A stretch of 64,000 bases of DNA from Leucobacter sp. Ag1 (GCF_000980875.1 NZ_LAYO01000101.1:1-64000), one strand, 5' to 3'. Positions 39,688 to 48,197 are shown, counted from the stretch's first letter. The notes: a model not told the origin generated them from the letters alone. Translations and numbers: made by a program.

Positions 39688-40925
39688 AGCAGCGCTCCGA
39701 ACAAGGTCTGCTGGTGCGGCTTCCCGAGCCGCTTCTCGATCAAGGGAATGTGGGTGCCGTCCTCGTCGAGCTCGATCCCGATCGCGTTGAACCCCTCGAC
39801 GACCGCGGCCTCGAGCGTGGTCCCGGATCCCGCGAACGGTTCGAGCACGGTCCCGCCGGGCGGGGTCACGAGCGTCACGAGGTACCGCATCAGGGTCAGA
39901 GGCTTCACGGTCGCGTGCTGGTGGCCGTCGACCACGGGGCGCTCGTCCCGTCCGGCCTTCGAGACGTAGAAGAACCGCGACCCACCGCCCGAGTCGCCGT
40001 AGGTGTCGCCCGAGGTCGCGAGATCCTGCTGACGTCCATAGACAGGGCTGCCGGGCGACTGCCGCCGCGTACCCGCCCTCATCTGGCCCGAATGCAGGGT
40101 GCCCGTCTGCCGGTCGAGCTCGGCCGCCTGCGACTCGTCGAAGATCACATTCGCCGGGAAGCGGCCCGCCTCGCTGCCATTCTGTCCAGCCGTCGGGGTC
40201 CAGCCGTCGTCATTCAGGATCCCGAAGTCCTGGCTAGTACGGAGGCGGATCGTGCTTTCTGAACCGATGCGGCCGGCGTCGATGTTCAGGGCGCCGGTGC
40301 CATAGGCGAGCACGTTCGCCGCCACCGTCCCCTCGAGCGGCTTCCGGGCGACCACGACCGGCTCGAAGGCAGGCTTGAGCGCTGTGCCCCAGCCTTCCCA
40401 CTGCTGCGCGGTCTCGGAGAGCTCGAGTACGTGCTCGTTCAGGCCCGTGTCGCGTCGCCCAGCACCGTCGCGGTTCCCCTGCACGCCCGAGGGGCGGTAG
40501 GCGTCGCCCATCGTCGCCCGGCGGATCGCACCGGAGTTGGAGCCGTGCCCACTTTCGAGTCCAGCGATCGCCTTCGCGACGTTCATCGACTTCGGGAACC
40601 CCTGCCCGTACAGCCACGCGATGTTGTCTCGGATCTCGAGCCCGGCGTCCTCGATCGCGACCGCGACTCGATGCCAGGTGCGGGTGCCGCCGAACACGAG
40701 CGCGTGCCCGCCCGGTTTCAACACCCGGAACGCCTGCGCCCACACCTCGGGGTCGTACGCGATCCCGGACGAGTCCCAGCCCTTGCCCATGAAGCCGAGC
40801 TCGTAGGGCGGGTCCGTGACGATCGCGTCGACCGAGTTGTCGGGCAGGCCGGCCATGACTTCGCGGCAGTCGCCGCGGTACAGGGTCACGGGGCCGTGCT
40901 CGAATGCGGGAGTCATGATGCCCAT
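39684..40925 (-). CDS. Orphan DNA methyltransferase (N4/N6 type)
   Basis: The 413-aa enzyme has catalytic motif IV DPPY (about residue 40, VTDPPYELGFMGKGW) near the N-terminus and the AdoMet-binding motif I FAGSGTT near the C-terminus, the beta-class order, with a target-recognition region between them. It modifies an adenine N6 or cytosine N4. No restriction partner is adjacent, so it may protect phage DNA from host restriction. ATG 40925 has GGAG upstream; 40916 is an in-frame alternative overlapping the upstream stop. Confidence 0.88.
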   Translation of the reverse strand: MGIMTPAFEHGPVTLYRGDCREVMAGLPDNSVDAIVTDPPYELGFMGKGWDSSGIAYDPEVWAQAFRVLKPGGHALVFGGTRTWHRVAVAIEDAGLEIRDNIAWLYGQGFPKSMNVAKAIAGLESGHGSNSGAIRRATMGDAYRPSGVQGNRDGAGRRDTGLNEHVLELSETAQQWEGWGTALKPAFEPVVVARKPLEGTVAANVLAYGTGALNIDAGRIGSESTIRLRTSQDFGILNDDGWTPTAGQNGSEAGRFPANVIFDESQAAELDRQTGTLHSGQMRAGTRRQSPGSPVYGRQQDLATSGDTYGDSGGGSRFFYVSKAGRDERPVVDGHQHATVKPLTLMRYLVTLVTPPGGTVLEPFAGSGTTLEAAVVEGFNAIGIELDEDGTHIPLIEKRLGKPHQQTLFGALL

Positions 40926-41212
40926 GCGAGTCGCTCCGATCTTGGGACGACGGAGAGGCAGTCGCGGCAGAGCTGCAGGATGCGTTCGCCTTCTGGCATG
41001 TCGATGCCGCAGCGGTCGCACGGCTGCTTCGGCCGGTGCTTGGTCTCCCCGAGAGACGGGGAAGGCGGCGCCTGGATTGGCGCCGCCTTCGGGGTGATGG
41101 GTGGGAGGGTGCCCTCCCTGCGTGCTTTCGAGTAGTGCGACCAGCACATGCCTCGGGCGCGCGCGATCTCGGTGCACCTGCCCTGGATGCAGCGCACCTG
41201 GCGGCGGCTCAA
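40913..41212 (-). CDS. Small zinc-ribbon protein (99 aa)
   Basis: The 99-aa protein starts with TTG at 41212, overlapping the upstream stop (TTGA). It has two Cys-rich parts: an N-terminal CIQGRC...CWSHY and a C-terminal ribbon CDRCG...CRDC. Both suggest zinc-dependent nucleic-acid contact. It is directly upstream of the methyltransferase gene. No specific function. Confidence 0.6.
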   Translation of the reverse strand: MSRRQVRCIQGRCTEIARARGMCWSHYSKARREGTLPPITPKAAPIQAPPSPSLGETKHRPKQPCDRCGIDMPEGERILQLCRDCLSVVPRSERLAWAS

Positions 41213-41454
41213 AAGACCACCTCGCCGAGGTCGGTGCGGATGGTCGCGGCCTCCATGCGGTCGCGGCGGTCGTCGATCATCTGCTCGAGGCTGGCCTCGG
41301 CGGTCGCGGCGGCGTTGATGAGTTCGTTCGCGAGGTCCCGGGCCTGCTGCGGGGAGTATGACCAGACCTTGCGGGTCTGGGCGAGCTCCACGCGGTAGTC
41401 GTCGTCGATGGTCACGGCCGCGACTTCGACGGTGAGGAGTTCCTGGATTGCCAT
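41209..41454 (-). CDS. Small phage protein (81 aa)
   Basis: The 81-aa protein (MAIQELLTVEVAAVTIDDDYRVEL) combines a beta hairpin and a long helix (SPQQARDLANELINAAATAEA). This is a common small early-gene shape in actinophages. It lies downstream of SSB. No motif is decisive. Confidence 0.6.
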   Translation of the reverse strand: MAIQELLTVEVAAVTIDDDYRVELAQTRKVWSYSPQQARDLANELINAAATAEASLEQMIDDRRDRMEAATIRTDLGEVVF

Positions 41455-41466
41455 GGTGTTCGCCTC

Positions 41467-41976
41467 CTAGAAGGGCTGCTCGTCGTCGAACCCGCCGGTC
41501 GGCTGGGTCCAGTCGCTCTGCCCCTGGGGCTGGCCGAAGCCGCCGCCCTGGGTCTGCCCATAAGCGGGCTGGGTGCCGTTGCCGGTGCGGGCGTAGCCGC
41601 CGCCGGCGGGCCCGGCTCCGGCGCGGGTGATCGACGCGGTCGACCAGCGCAGCGTCGGCCCGACCTCCTCCACCTCGAGGTCGAGGGAGGTGCGCTGCTG
41701 CCCGTCCTTCTCGTACGTGTGCTGCGTGAGGCGGCCCTGCACGATCACGCGCGTCCCCTTCGTGAGGGACGCGGCGATGTTGTCCGCGTACTCGCCGAAC
41801 GCTCGGCAGCCAAGGAACAGCGGCTCGCCGTCCGACCAGTCACCCGACTGGCGATCGCGAACTCTGGGTGTCGACGCGATGCGGAACGAGACCCACGACT
41901 TGCCCGCCTGCGAGACCCGGGCTTCGGGATCCGCGACGAGGTTTCCAACAACGGTGATGAGCGGCTCTCCGGCCAT
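41467..41976 (-). CDS. ssb: Single-stranded DNA-binding protein
   Basis: The 169-aa protein has an N-terminal OB fold (about 1-110: ITVVGNLVADPEARVSQAGKS, VIVQGRLTQHTYE), a Gly/Gln-rich linker, and an acidic C-terminal tip DDEQPF, the canonical contact peptide for partner proteins. It protects single strands during phage replication and recombination. It lies 3 nt downstream of the DnaB gene. Confidence 0.93.
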   Translation of the reverse strand: MAGEPLITVVGNLVADPEARVSQAGKSWVSFRIASTPRVRDRQSGDWSDGEPLFLGCRAFGEYADNIAASLTKGTRVIVQGRLTQHTYEKDGQQRTSLDLEVEEVGPTLRWSTASITRAGAGPAGGGYARTGNGTQPAYGQTQGGGFGQPQGQSDWTQPTGGFDDEQPF

Positions 41977-41979
41977 GAT

Positions 41980-43296
41980 CTATACCTCTCCCGGCTCGAT
42001 GAGAGCCGTGGACTCGATGTCTTTCTGAACGATGCGGGCGTACTCGCCCTGGAATCGCAGGGTCCGGCTGGCCTTGTCGCCCTGCCGGTTCTTCGCGACG
42101 ATGAACTCGATGTCGCTCGTCTCGACGGTCTTGCCCTGGATCTTCTTGCTGACGCGGTGCATGAGCACCACCGCGTCGGAGGCGTGCTCGAGGCCCGCCG
42201 AGCCGCGCAGGTCCGAGATGAGCGGGCGCGGGTTCGGGCGGCCGACGCTGTCTCGGTTGAGCTGCTCGAGGATGAGCACCGAGCAGCCGAGCTCTTTCGC
42301 GAGCTGCTTCCCGGCGTTCGCCCAGTCCTCGAGGTCCTGCTGCCGCGACCGCGACCCGGGCGGGGACTTCACCAGGCCGAGGTAGTCGATGACGATCAGC
42401 CCGAGGTCGCCCTTGCGGTGCAGGGCGCGGGCGAACCCGACGGCGTCCTCCCAGCGGGCGCCGGGCCGGTCGTACACCTCGAGCGGGAGGCTCTTGATCG
42501 CGGCCTCCGCCTCGTCGAACGACGCCCACCCGTCCTCCGAGAGCTGGTGGTACTGCAACGCCGACTGGTGGATGCCCTTCATCATCGACGCGAGCCGCTT
42601 CAGCAGATCCTTCTCGGTCATCTCGAGCGACACGTACCCGACGCGCTTTCCGACCTCGGCGAGGTGGAGGGCGAGCTGCAAGCCGAAGATCGACTTGCCG
42701 CCGCCCGACCGCGCGGCGACCGTGTAGAGCGCGCCGGGCCGGACGCCGCCGATCATCGCGTTGAGCGACGGCCACGGCGTCGGCGTGAACGGCGTCTGCG
42801 AGCGCATCTCCTCGCGGACCTCGTCGAACACGGACCCGATGGGGCGGGACTGCCGAAGCGTCCCGCCCCGCAGCTCGTCGAGCAGCGCAGAGGCCTTCTC
42901 GACGATGTCGCCCTCGCTGTCACCCGCGGCGGCGAGCGCCTGGATCCCGATCGCGGCCTCCGCGAGCCGGCGCCGTTCGCCGTGGCGCCGCACGATCTCC
43001 GCATACTGCGGGACCTGGTAGCCGTACGCGCCGAGCCCGTTGAGCTCGTGTGCGTACGTCGCGTCGACCTCGTGCGTGCGGCCGGCGGCGACGAGCCGGT
43101 CGTTCACCGAGATCGGCGTCACCGCGTGCCCTCGGTCCGCGACCTCGCACATCGTCGCCCAGAGGGACGCGTTGCGGGGGACCGCGAAGTCGGACTCGCG
43201 CACGACCTGCCGCGCCTCCCAGATCCGGGACGGCTCGGCGAAGATCGCACCGATCAGGAACCCCTCGGTCGCGGAGTCGTACTGGATCTCGTTCAC
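41980..43296 (-). CDS. Replicative DNA helicase (DnaB-like)
   Basis: The 438-aa hexameric helicase has an N-terminal collar domain (MNEIQYDSATEGFLIGAIF) and a RecA-like C-terminal domain with Walker A ARSGGGKS (about residue 190) and Walker B-type LIVIDYLGLVKSP. SDLRGSAGLEHASDAVV near the end is a DnaB hallmark. The GTG start overlaps the loader-gene stop (GTGA). It unwinds phage DNA at the fork. Confidence 0.95.
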   Translation of the reverse strand: MNEIQYDSATEGFLIGAIFAEPSRIWEARQVVRESDFAVPRNASLWATMCEVADRGHAVTPISVNDRLVAAGRTHEVDATYAHELNGLGAYGYQVPQYAEIVRRHGERRRLAEAAIGIQALAAAGDSEGDIVEKASALLDELRGGTLRQSRPIGSVFDEVREEMRSQTPFTPTPWPSLNAMIGGVRPGALYTVAARSGGGKSIFGLQLALHLAEVGKRVGYVSLEMTEKDLLKRLASMMKGIHQSALQYHQLSEDGWASFDEAEAAIKSLPLEVYDRPGARWEDAVGFARALHRKGDLGLIVIDYLGLVKSPPGSRSRQQDLEDWANAGKQLAKELGCSVLILEQLNRDSVGRPNPRPLISDLRGSAGLEHASDAVVLMHRVSKKIQGKTVETSDIEFIVAKNRQGDKASRTLRFQGEYARIVQKDIESTALIEPGEV

Positions 43297-43637
43297 TGCT
43301 CTCCTCCCTCGATGTGATCGACGACGTCGGCCGGCATGACCGGGTAGCGCGAGCGCCGGTAGTGCTCAGTGATCGCGGCCCTCGCGTCCTCGATCACGAC
43401 GCCCTCGAGCGCCGCGAACCATGCATCGGCCTCGAACCGGCCACGCTCCCGCCCGTCGAACCCCGCCGCCCAGGTGAGGAGCGCGAGAGCATGGCTCGGC
43501 TCCGTTATCCGGGGACGGCGATCTGACGCGTTGGGAACGGCCTGGGTGATCGCCTGCCCGGCGCGGGCCTGATCGCCGTCCGTGGCCCCCATGGCGGCAC
43601 GCTGCGCATGCGTCAGCGGATCACTGGGAGAGCTCAC
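43293..43637 (-). CDS. Probable helicase loader
   Basis: The protein of 114 aa (GTG at 43637 with GGGGG upstream; ATG at 43592 is an alternative giving 99 aa) ends in a helical module with WAALEGVVIEDARAAITEHY and PVMPADVVDHI. This resembles the small G39P-type loader that precedes a DnaB-like helicase in several phages. Position between the initiator and helicase genes supports this; I see no ATPase motif. Confidence 0.6.
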   Translation of the reverse strand: MSSPSDPLTHAQRAAMGATDGDQARAGQAITQAVPNASDRRPRITEPSHALALLTWAAGFDGRERGRFEADAWFAALEGVVIEDARAAITEHYRRSRYPVMPADVVDHIEGGEQ

Positions 43638-44370
43638 GACGCCCCCAATCGGTCGCCTGCGCTCCGGCGGTGAGCTCGCGCGCCATGCGCTCGGCCGCCG
43701 TGCCCTGCTGTCCACCGGAGCGCGCCGGGAGCGGACCGTTCTCCCACGCCTCAGCGTTGAGCCACGACGCGGGATACTTCGTGAACGCCTGCTCGCGGTT
43801 CGGGTCCTCCCGGTATGCCCTCGCCGCCGCGACGAGCACCTCAACCGAGACCTTCTTCGTCGCACGGGCGAAGGCCCGTCGCGCGGTGCCCTTGTCCTTC
43901 TTCAGCGGGTAGGCAGCCCACCAGTCATCGAAGCCGAGAGATTCTGCCTCGGCTCCGCTCTGCTCGTGGGGGACTACAGGGGGTACTTGGTGGTTCTGGT
44001 GGTTCTGGTGGTTACCTGGACACGGGTGTCCGGTGACCTCATCGTTTTTGTCCGGTGAGGTGGCCGATTTTGTCCGGTAACCCTCTACCGGAAAATCTGT
44101 CCGGTGACCCACCGCGAGCACGTACCGATCGGACGTGCGCTCGCCGCCGACGTACCGCCTGGACCGCTTCACGATTCCGGCGCCCTCGAAGGTCTCGAGC
44201 ACGCGGCGAACCGTCCGATCCGAGCAGCACGACCGCTCGGCGATTGCATCCTGAGAGGGGAAGCACGAGGCCTCCTCATCGGCGTAGTCCGCGAGGGCGA
44301 GCAGCACCAGCCGCTCGACCGGGCGGAGTCGGTCGACTGACCATGCCCAGTTCATCGCCTTGATGCTCAT
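43621..44370 (-). CDS. Replication initiator protein with internal origin
   Basis: The 249-aa protein has an N-terminal winged-helix HTH (about 15-90: FPSQDAIAERSCCSDRTVRRVLETF) of the phage replication-initiator type. A low-complexity linker follows, encoding KSATSPDKNDEVTGHPCPG and a repeated Asn-His-Gln unit, and then a C-terminal helical domain (DWWAAYPLKKDKGTARRAF). The linker region's DNA contains four iterons, just as lambda O has its origin inside the gene. ATG at 44370 overlaps the HNH gene stop. Confidence 0.82.
   Translation of the reverse strand: MSIKAMNWAWSVDRLRPVERLVLLALADYADEEASCFPSQDAIAERSCCSDRTVRRVLETFEGAGIVKRSRRYVGGERTSDRYVLAVGHRTDFPVEGYRTKSATSPDKNDEVTGHPCPGNHQNHQNHQVPPVVPHEQSGAEAESLGFDDWWAAYPLKKDKGTARRAFARATKKVSVEVLVAAARAYREDPNREQAFTKYPASWLNAEAWENGPLPARSGGQQGTAAERMARELTAGAQATDWGRRELSQ
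43988..44014. repeat. Triple 9-bp tandem repeat inside initiator gene
   Basis: The unit TGGTGGTTC occurs three times in succession (last base differs). It encodes repeated Asn-His-Gln in the initiator and lies 13 bp from the first iteron, so it may be part of the origin. Confidence 0.85.
44027..44107. other. Iteron array, probable prophage replication origin
   Basis: TGTCCGGTGA occurs at 44027-44036, 44049-44058 and 44098-44107, with a one-base variant at 44071-44080. Spacings are 22, 22 and 27 bp, close to two DNA turns, so all could face the same side. An inverted half copy (ACCGGA) lies at 44087-44092. The spacers are unusually A/T-rich (GTTTTTG, GATTTTG, GAAAATC) for this genome, which would aid melting. 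Confidence 0.7.
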
Positions 44371-44720
44371 GGGCTCTCCTTCCTGCCTTGTGTCTTCTGC
44401 CCGGCATCGTCGAGCCACCACGAGCGGCCCGCGAGATCGACGAACGGGACGTCGGCCTCACCGCGGCGCTCGTGCCGTGAGATCGCCCATCCCGCGGGCG
44501 CGTGCCCGCGGTGCGCGATTCCGTGACAGCCGGTGTGATTCCCTGACCCGCACAGGGCGAGCAGGTTTGCGAGGTTGTGTCGCCCGCCCCGCGAGAGGAA
44601 CCGACGATGGTGGATGTCCTGCGCGCGCCGCCCGCATCCGGCCTCGCACATCCCGCCCGAGCGCTCCTCGAGCGCCTCGACCGTGGCGGGCGGCATCCGG
44701 CCGGTACGCCGGTTGCTCAC
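44367..44720 (-). CDS. HNH endonuclease
   Basis: The 117-aa protein has the HNH core with a Cys pair (MCEAGC) before the DIHHRRFLSRGG and HNLANLLALC motifs and a following CHG, giving a zinc-stabilised beta-beta-alpha metal nuclease. The GTG at 44720 overlaps the 59-aa gene stop (GTGA). HNH enzymes in this position often help packaging or recombination, but this one lies beside the initiator rather than terminase. Confidence 0.85.
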   Translation of the reverse strand: MSNRRTGRMPPATVEALEERSGGMCEAGCGRRAQDIHHRRFLSRGGRHNLANLLALCGSGNHTGCHGIAHRGHAPAGWAISRHERRGEADVPFVDLAGRSWWLDDAGQKTQGRKESP

Positions 44721-44896
44721 CCGTACACCGACGACGGCGTCACGCGGCGCTCGTCGACGCCGCGCCAGGTCTGCCGTGGGTACGCCGTGAGCGACTCGAG
44801 CACGAGCGTCCCGGCCTCGCGATCCCGAGCGGTCACCCGCCATGCGCGGGGCTCGTCATCGACGCGCACGATGTCGTCGACAGCGATCTTCGTCAT
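44717..44896 (-). CDS. Small phage protein (59 aa)
   Basis: The 59-aa protein (MTKIAVDDIVRVDDEPRAW) has an ideal GAGGAGG ribosome site 5 nt upstream of ATG 44896 and is coupled to the HNH gene by a GTGA overlap. It resembles small SH3-like beta barrels (VRVDDEPRAWRVTARDREAGT). No known function. Confidence 0.65.
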   Translation of the reverse strand: MTKIAVDDIVRVDDEPRAWRVTARDREAGTLVLESLTAYPRQTWRGVDERRVTPSSVYG

Positions 44897-45348
44897 CAGG
44901 TCCTCCTCGACGTGGTCGCGATCTGGTAGGTCGCGAGCACCAACTTCGCCTGCGTCTGCAAGCTGCTCTTCCGGCTGTCGACCAGGTCAGCGAGACCCTT
45001 CGCGTACCGGTAGGCGATCTGCGCGTCGGCCTCAGCGGCGCGCTCGTCTGCGGTCGAGAGATCCACCGCGGCGGCGCGGGCCTCCGCGTTCTTCCCCTCT
45101 GCCGTGGCCTGCGCGGTGGCGCGGGCCCGGAGCAGGGAGGCCGACGCGGCGCTGCGCACCATGTCGGCCTCCTTCACGATCCACAGCGCGTTCGCCGCGA
45201 CCGAGTCCACGCGCTCGAGCTGCTCGACGATCTGGTCCGGCGTGCGGATCTCGCCTGGGGTGGGCGGCTGGATGCTGATCTCCTTCCGCATCTGAGCCAC
45301 CCACCCCTCGACCTCCGCCGCGGTATGCGGCCGATCGGTCTCAGTCAC
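44896..45348 (-). CDS. Phage hypothetical protein, helical (150 aa)
   Basis: The 150-aa protein is largely helical with a coiled-coil-like middle (SAASASLLRARATAQATAEG) and ends in a basic tail. It overlaps the RecT gene end by 8 bp, so it belongs to the recombination operon. It could be a Gam-like or recombinase-partner protein, but there is no diagnostic motif. GTG start at 45348. Confidence 0.62.
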   Translation of the reverse strand: MTETDRPHTAAEVEGWVAQMRKEISIQPPTPGEIRTPDQIVEQLERVDSVAANALWIVKEADMVRSAASASLLRARATAQATAEGKNAEARAAAVDLSTADERAAEADAQIAYRYAKGLADLVDSRKSSLQTQAKLVLATYQIATTSRRT

Positions 45349-46261
45349 CGGCCGTCTCCTCGGCCGCGGGGCGCGTGAGGCGGGCCTTCCGGCGACGGAT
45401 CGTGTCGGCGAGCGTGGTTCCGACGCCGTCCATCGGAGCGCCGAGCACGCCCTCCTGCTCGGCGATGTTCCACACCTCGCGCAACGCATCGACCGTGTCT
45501 GCCGAGACGACCTTCAGCGCCCACGCCTCCACATCGACCGACGGCTCATCAACGACCTCCGCCTCGACAGCCTCTTCGACGGCGGCCGGTCGCGGAGCCG
45601 GACTCGACGCGCTCGCCGCCGGGCCACGCCCGTTGTCGGCCTGCGCCATTTCCTCGCTCGAGTAGAGGCCCGAGAGATCCTGCGGGAACGCCTTGCGCAG
45701 AGCGAGCATTTCCGCGCACTTCGCGAGCATCAGCGGGCCCATCTTGACCCACATCTCGGAGACGATGACACGGCCGGTCTTCTGCCGGTTCACCCACTCG
45801 TCTCGGGTCTGCACGTAGGCGTCCCAGAGCGCCACCGCGTAGAGCGGCTCCCGGAACCCGCGGCGGTACACGCCGACCCGGGCGGCCTTCGGCGGGTCCG
45901 AGGAGAGCCAGACCTGAGTCCAGGTCGTGCCGTCCGCGGTGAACTCGGGCGTTGTCTGGCCCTCGTACTCGCCCGAGCGCTCGGCGACGAGTCTGGCCCC
46001 GTCGATGCTGATCTGGATCTGCCAACGGAGCTGCCCCTTCGACTTCCTCGCGATCGAGTAAATCTGGCGGGCGATCGGATCCAGGCCGGTGCGCCGGCAA
46101 TGCTGCAAGAACGCCGCGACGACGGGCCGCTCGGCGAGGGTCCGGTTGTTGGTCTGGGCGTCGACGTGCACGAGGCCGGACGCCTCGACGAGGGCGCTCT
46201 CCTCGGGAGTCCAGGTGTTCGGGTCGCTGCTCTGGGGCAGTGCGACCATGGCCGTGCTCAT
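45341..46261 (-). CDS. bet: Phage recombination protein Bet (RecT family)
   Basis: The 306-aa single-strand annealing protein has the RecT/Bet core (VVAAFLQHCRRTGLDPIARQIY, SIDGARLVAERSGEYEG, KMGPLMLAKCAEMLALRKAF) in the first 210 residues and an acidic, less conserved tail. It anneals strands exposed by the exonuclease encoded next to it. Start ATG overlaps the exonuclease stop (ATGA). Confidence 0.9.
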   Translation of the reverse strand: MSTAMVALPQSSDPNTWTPEESALVEASGLVHVDAQTNNRTLAERPVVAAFLQHCRRTGLDPIARQIYSIARKSKGQLRWQIQISIDGARLVAERSGEYEGQTTPEFTADGTTWTQVWLSSDPPKAARVGVYRRGFREPLYAVALWDAYVQTRDEWVNRQKTGRVIVSEMWVKMGPLMLAKCAEMLALRKAFPQDLSGLYSSEEMAQADNGRGPAASASSPAPRPAAVEEAVEAEVVDEPSVDVEAWALKVVSADTVDALREVWNIAEQEGVLGAPMDGVGTTLADTIRRRKARLTRPAAEETAGD

Positions 46262-47280
46262 TCGGTCTTCTCCTTTGGCTTCACCGCGGTGACCGTTGCC
46301 CGGCCCCGCGTCGCGCTGCTCTTCGTCAGCACGGTCTTCTTGTGGTCGTCGGCGAGCGCGTCCCAGGCGGCTTGCAGCTTCACGACGCGGGCCTTCGCCC
46401 GCTCGAGCTGCGCGGTCTCCTTCGGATGCGCGGCAGCCGCGGCGTCAAGGTCGACGACCTCCTCCTTGAACTCGGTGGCCGGCTTCCCGGGCGTGATCGT
46501 CACGCGGGCGAGCGCCGACTCCTGCGAGATACCGAGGTCGAGCAGCGCGTCGTAGGACTCCTTCTTGAGGGCCGCCCACGCCTTCTCCTCCTCGATTGCG
46601 CGGAGGTAGTTCACCGCGTGGGTGTCGACTTCCTCGTTGATCGGGGCGGGCTCGTCGTCCATCGCTGCGAGGATCTCGTCGGCGACGGCGATCATCTCGG
46701 CGATGCGCTCGTCGTTCCGGGGGAACCACTCGCGTTCGAGCGGGCCTGCGGAGAAGCTGCTGGGCCGGCCGAACCGCATCTCCCAGTCGAGCCAGCAGCC
46801 GGTGGCGCCGAGCACGTAGCAGCACCAGTCCATCTGCCACTCGTAGCCCTTCAGCGCGAGCGTCTCGGAGCCCTTCGTGAGCGGCTTCCCCGTGGTCTTG
46901 ATCTCGTGCAGCGTGAGGTCGCCGTCGAAGTCAATCGCGAGGCCGTCAGGGGAGGCGAGGTGCCGCGAGTTCTGCGCGGCGTGGAAGACGCGCGACTCGG
47001 GCCGCATGCCCACCCCAGCGAGCTTCGCCGCGATGATCGGCTCCCGGAACCGGCCCCATTCGGTGTAGGCGTTCCCGGTGAACGGGTCGCCCTCCTGCTT
47101 CTTCTTCACGAGGTCGCGGATCGCCTGCTCCCGGGACCCGGCGAGCATCACGTCGCGGATCTCGGTCGCGGTCACGCCCTGGCGGCGCTCGGCGAGCCAC
47201 GCCTCGCGGTCCTGGTCGGATGCGCCTGCGCGTGCTTCGAGGTCGACGAGCACCTGGTGCTCGGTGTCGGTGAGGGTCAC
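46258..47280 (-). CDS. YqaJ-type viral recombinase (lambda-exonuclease-like)
   Basis: The 340-aa protein has the YqaJ core: RRQGVTATEIRDVM near the N-terminus, then the nuclease signatures GRFREPIIAAKL and SPDGLAIDFDGDLTLHEIKT (Asp-...-Glu-x-Lys), followed by WQMDWCCYVLGA. It degrades one strand of double-stranded DNA ends 5' to 3' for Bet. The C-terminal third has helical linkers. GTG start overlaps the upstream stop. Confidence 0.9.
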   Translation of the reverse strand: MTLTDTEHQVLVDLEARAGASDQDREAWLAERRQGVTATEIRDVMLAGSREQAIRDLVKKKQEGDPFTGNAYTEWGRFREPIIAAKLAGVGMRPESRVFHAAQNSRHLASPDGLAIDFDGDLTLHEIKTTGKPLTKGSETLALKGYEWQMDWCCYVLGATGCWLDWEMRFGRPSSFSAGPLEREWFPRNDERIAEMIAVADEILAAMDDEPAPINEEVDTHAVNYLRAIEEEKAWAALKKESYDALLDLGISQESALARVTITPGKPATEFKEEVVDLDAAAAAHPKETAQLERAKARVVKLQAAWDALADDHKKTVLTKSSATRGRATVTAVKPKEKTE

Positions 47281-47591
47281 TCGTCGTCACCGCCCTCGAC
47301 GTCGAGCTCGGGCTCGGGGATCGGGAGCGGCTGGTTGCCGGTGCGCTTTGCGTACCGCTCCGACAGGATCCGGCGCACCGCGACCTCATCGTCACCGGTC
47401 ACCGGCTCGATGTGCTTGAAGCGTGCCGTCGCCTGCCACTGATCCGACGGATCCGTCTTCGTGATCGCGTGCCGCGAGACCACAGCGACAACGACCACGT
47501 CGTCCGGGTTGCCCTTCGTGAACCGATCCTCGAGGGCCTGGAGGCCGTCGAGTTCCTCGTCGGGGCGCTTGTTCGTGAGCTTCAGGGTCAT
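47277..47591 (-). CDS. Small phage recombination-cluster protein (104 aa)
   Basis: The 104-aa acidic protein (MTLKLTNKRPDEELDGLQAL) lies between the RuvC-like and YqaJ genes with overlapping starts on both sides. It has a beta-rich middle (VVVVAVVSRHAITKTDPSDQW) and an acidic end. It is conserved in position in actinophage recombination operons, but no function is recognised. Confidence 0.62.
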   Translation of the reverse strand: MTLKLTNKRPDEELDGLQALEDRFTKGNPDDVVVVAVVSRHAITKTDPSDQWQATARFKHIEPVTGDDEVAVRRILSERYAKRTGNQPLPIPEPELDVEGGDDE

Positions 47592-48193
47592 TGGTTCATT
47601 CCTTCCGGGATTGCGGGCCACCGGACGGCGGCCACGGCCTCGTCCCGCTGTGGGGTCGAGGGGTCGATGGGGGCGCCCAGGAACCGGGCGCCCATGCGGG
47701 CGAGAGAGAGCGCGTCCGCGAGGTCATGGCTTCGGAGCTCGAGGTAGGGGAACTCGGCGCGCGACGCGGCGAGCACCTCCTTCTTCTGAGGCCCCTTGCG
47801 GGTGTCAGCGACCGGGCGATGTCCGGCGGCGTACTTCGCACGCGTCCGGGGGTAGGCCTGCGCCACGGTGTAGCCCGCCTTCGTGAGGTGGTCGGCGACG
47901 AGCCACCAGAGCCCGGCGCGTTCGTGCGCCTTGCCGTGCTGAGACCCGAGCGAGGGCGCTTCGAGCACGACGAGCGCCGGCCGCGGCGGGAGGTGATGCA
48001 CGATCCGGTCCCGCATGACCTGCAACCGGGCGACCGCCGCGAGCAACGTGCGGGATGTGGGGCCCGACTTCACGAGCTCGAGGTGCACGTGGCCGGTCTC
48101 GAGCCCGACCACCGCGACGCCCGTCGAGGTGAGCGAGAGGTCGAGCCCGACCACGTAGGGCAGCCTCGGGGCCCCGGCGCGCTCGTGCGTCAT
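47588..48193 (-). CDS. RuvC-like Holliday junction resolvase
   Basis: The 201-aa protein has the RNase H-like start GLDLSLTSTGVAVV (first acid Asp), a middle acid in VVLEAPS, and later acidic residues near HDLADALSLARMGA (typical His-Asp...Asp). This is the RuvC fold that cuts four-way junctions before packaging. ATG overlaps the downstream gene (ATGA). Confidence 0.85.
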   Translation of the reverse strand: MTHERAGAPRLPYVVGLDLSLTSTGVAVVGLETGHVHLELVKSGPTSRTLLAAVARLQVMRDRIVHHLPPRPALVVLEAPSLGSQHGKAHERAGLWWLVADHLTKAGYTVAQAYPRTRAKYAAGHRPVADTRKGPQKKEVLAASRAEFPYLELRSHDLADALSLARMGARFLGAPIDPSTPQRDEAVAAVRWPAIPEGMNQ

Positions 48194-48197
48194 CGCG

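Noticed and set aside
43988-44107. A CRISPR-like array because of spaced repeats
   Set aside because: Repeats are 9-10 bp and lie within a coding gene with 22-bp spacing; no cas genes exist in the window.
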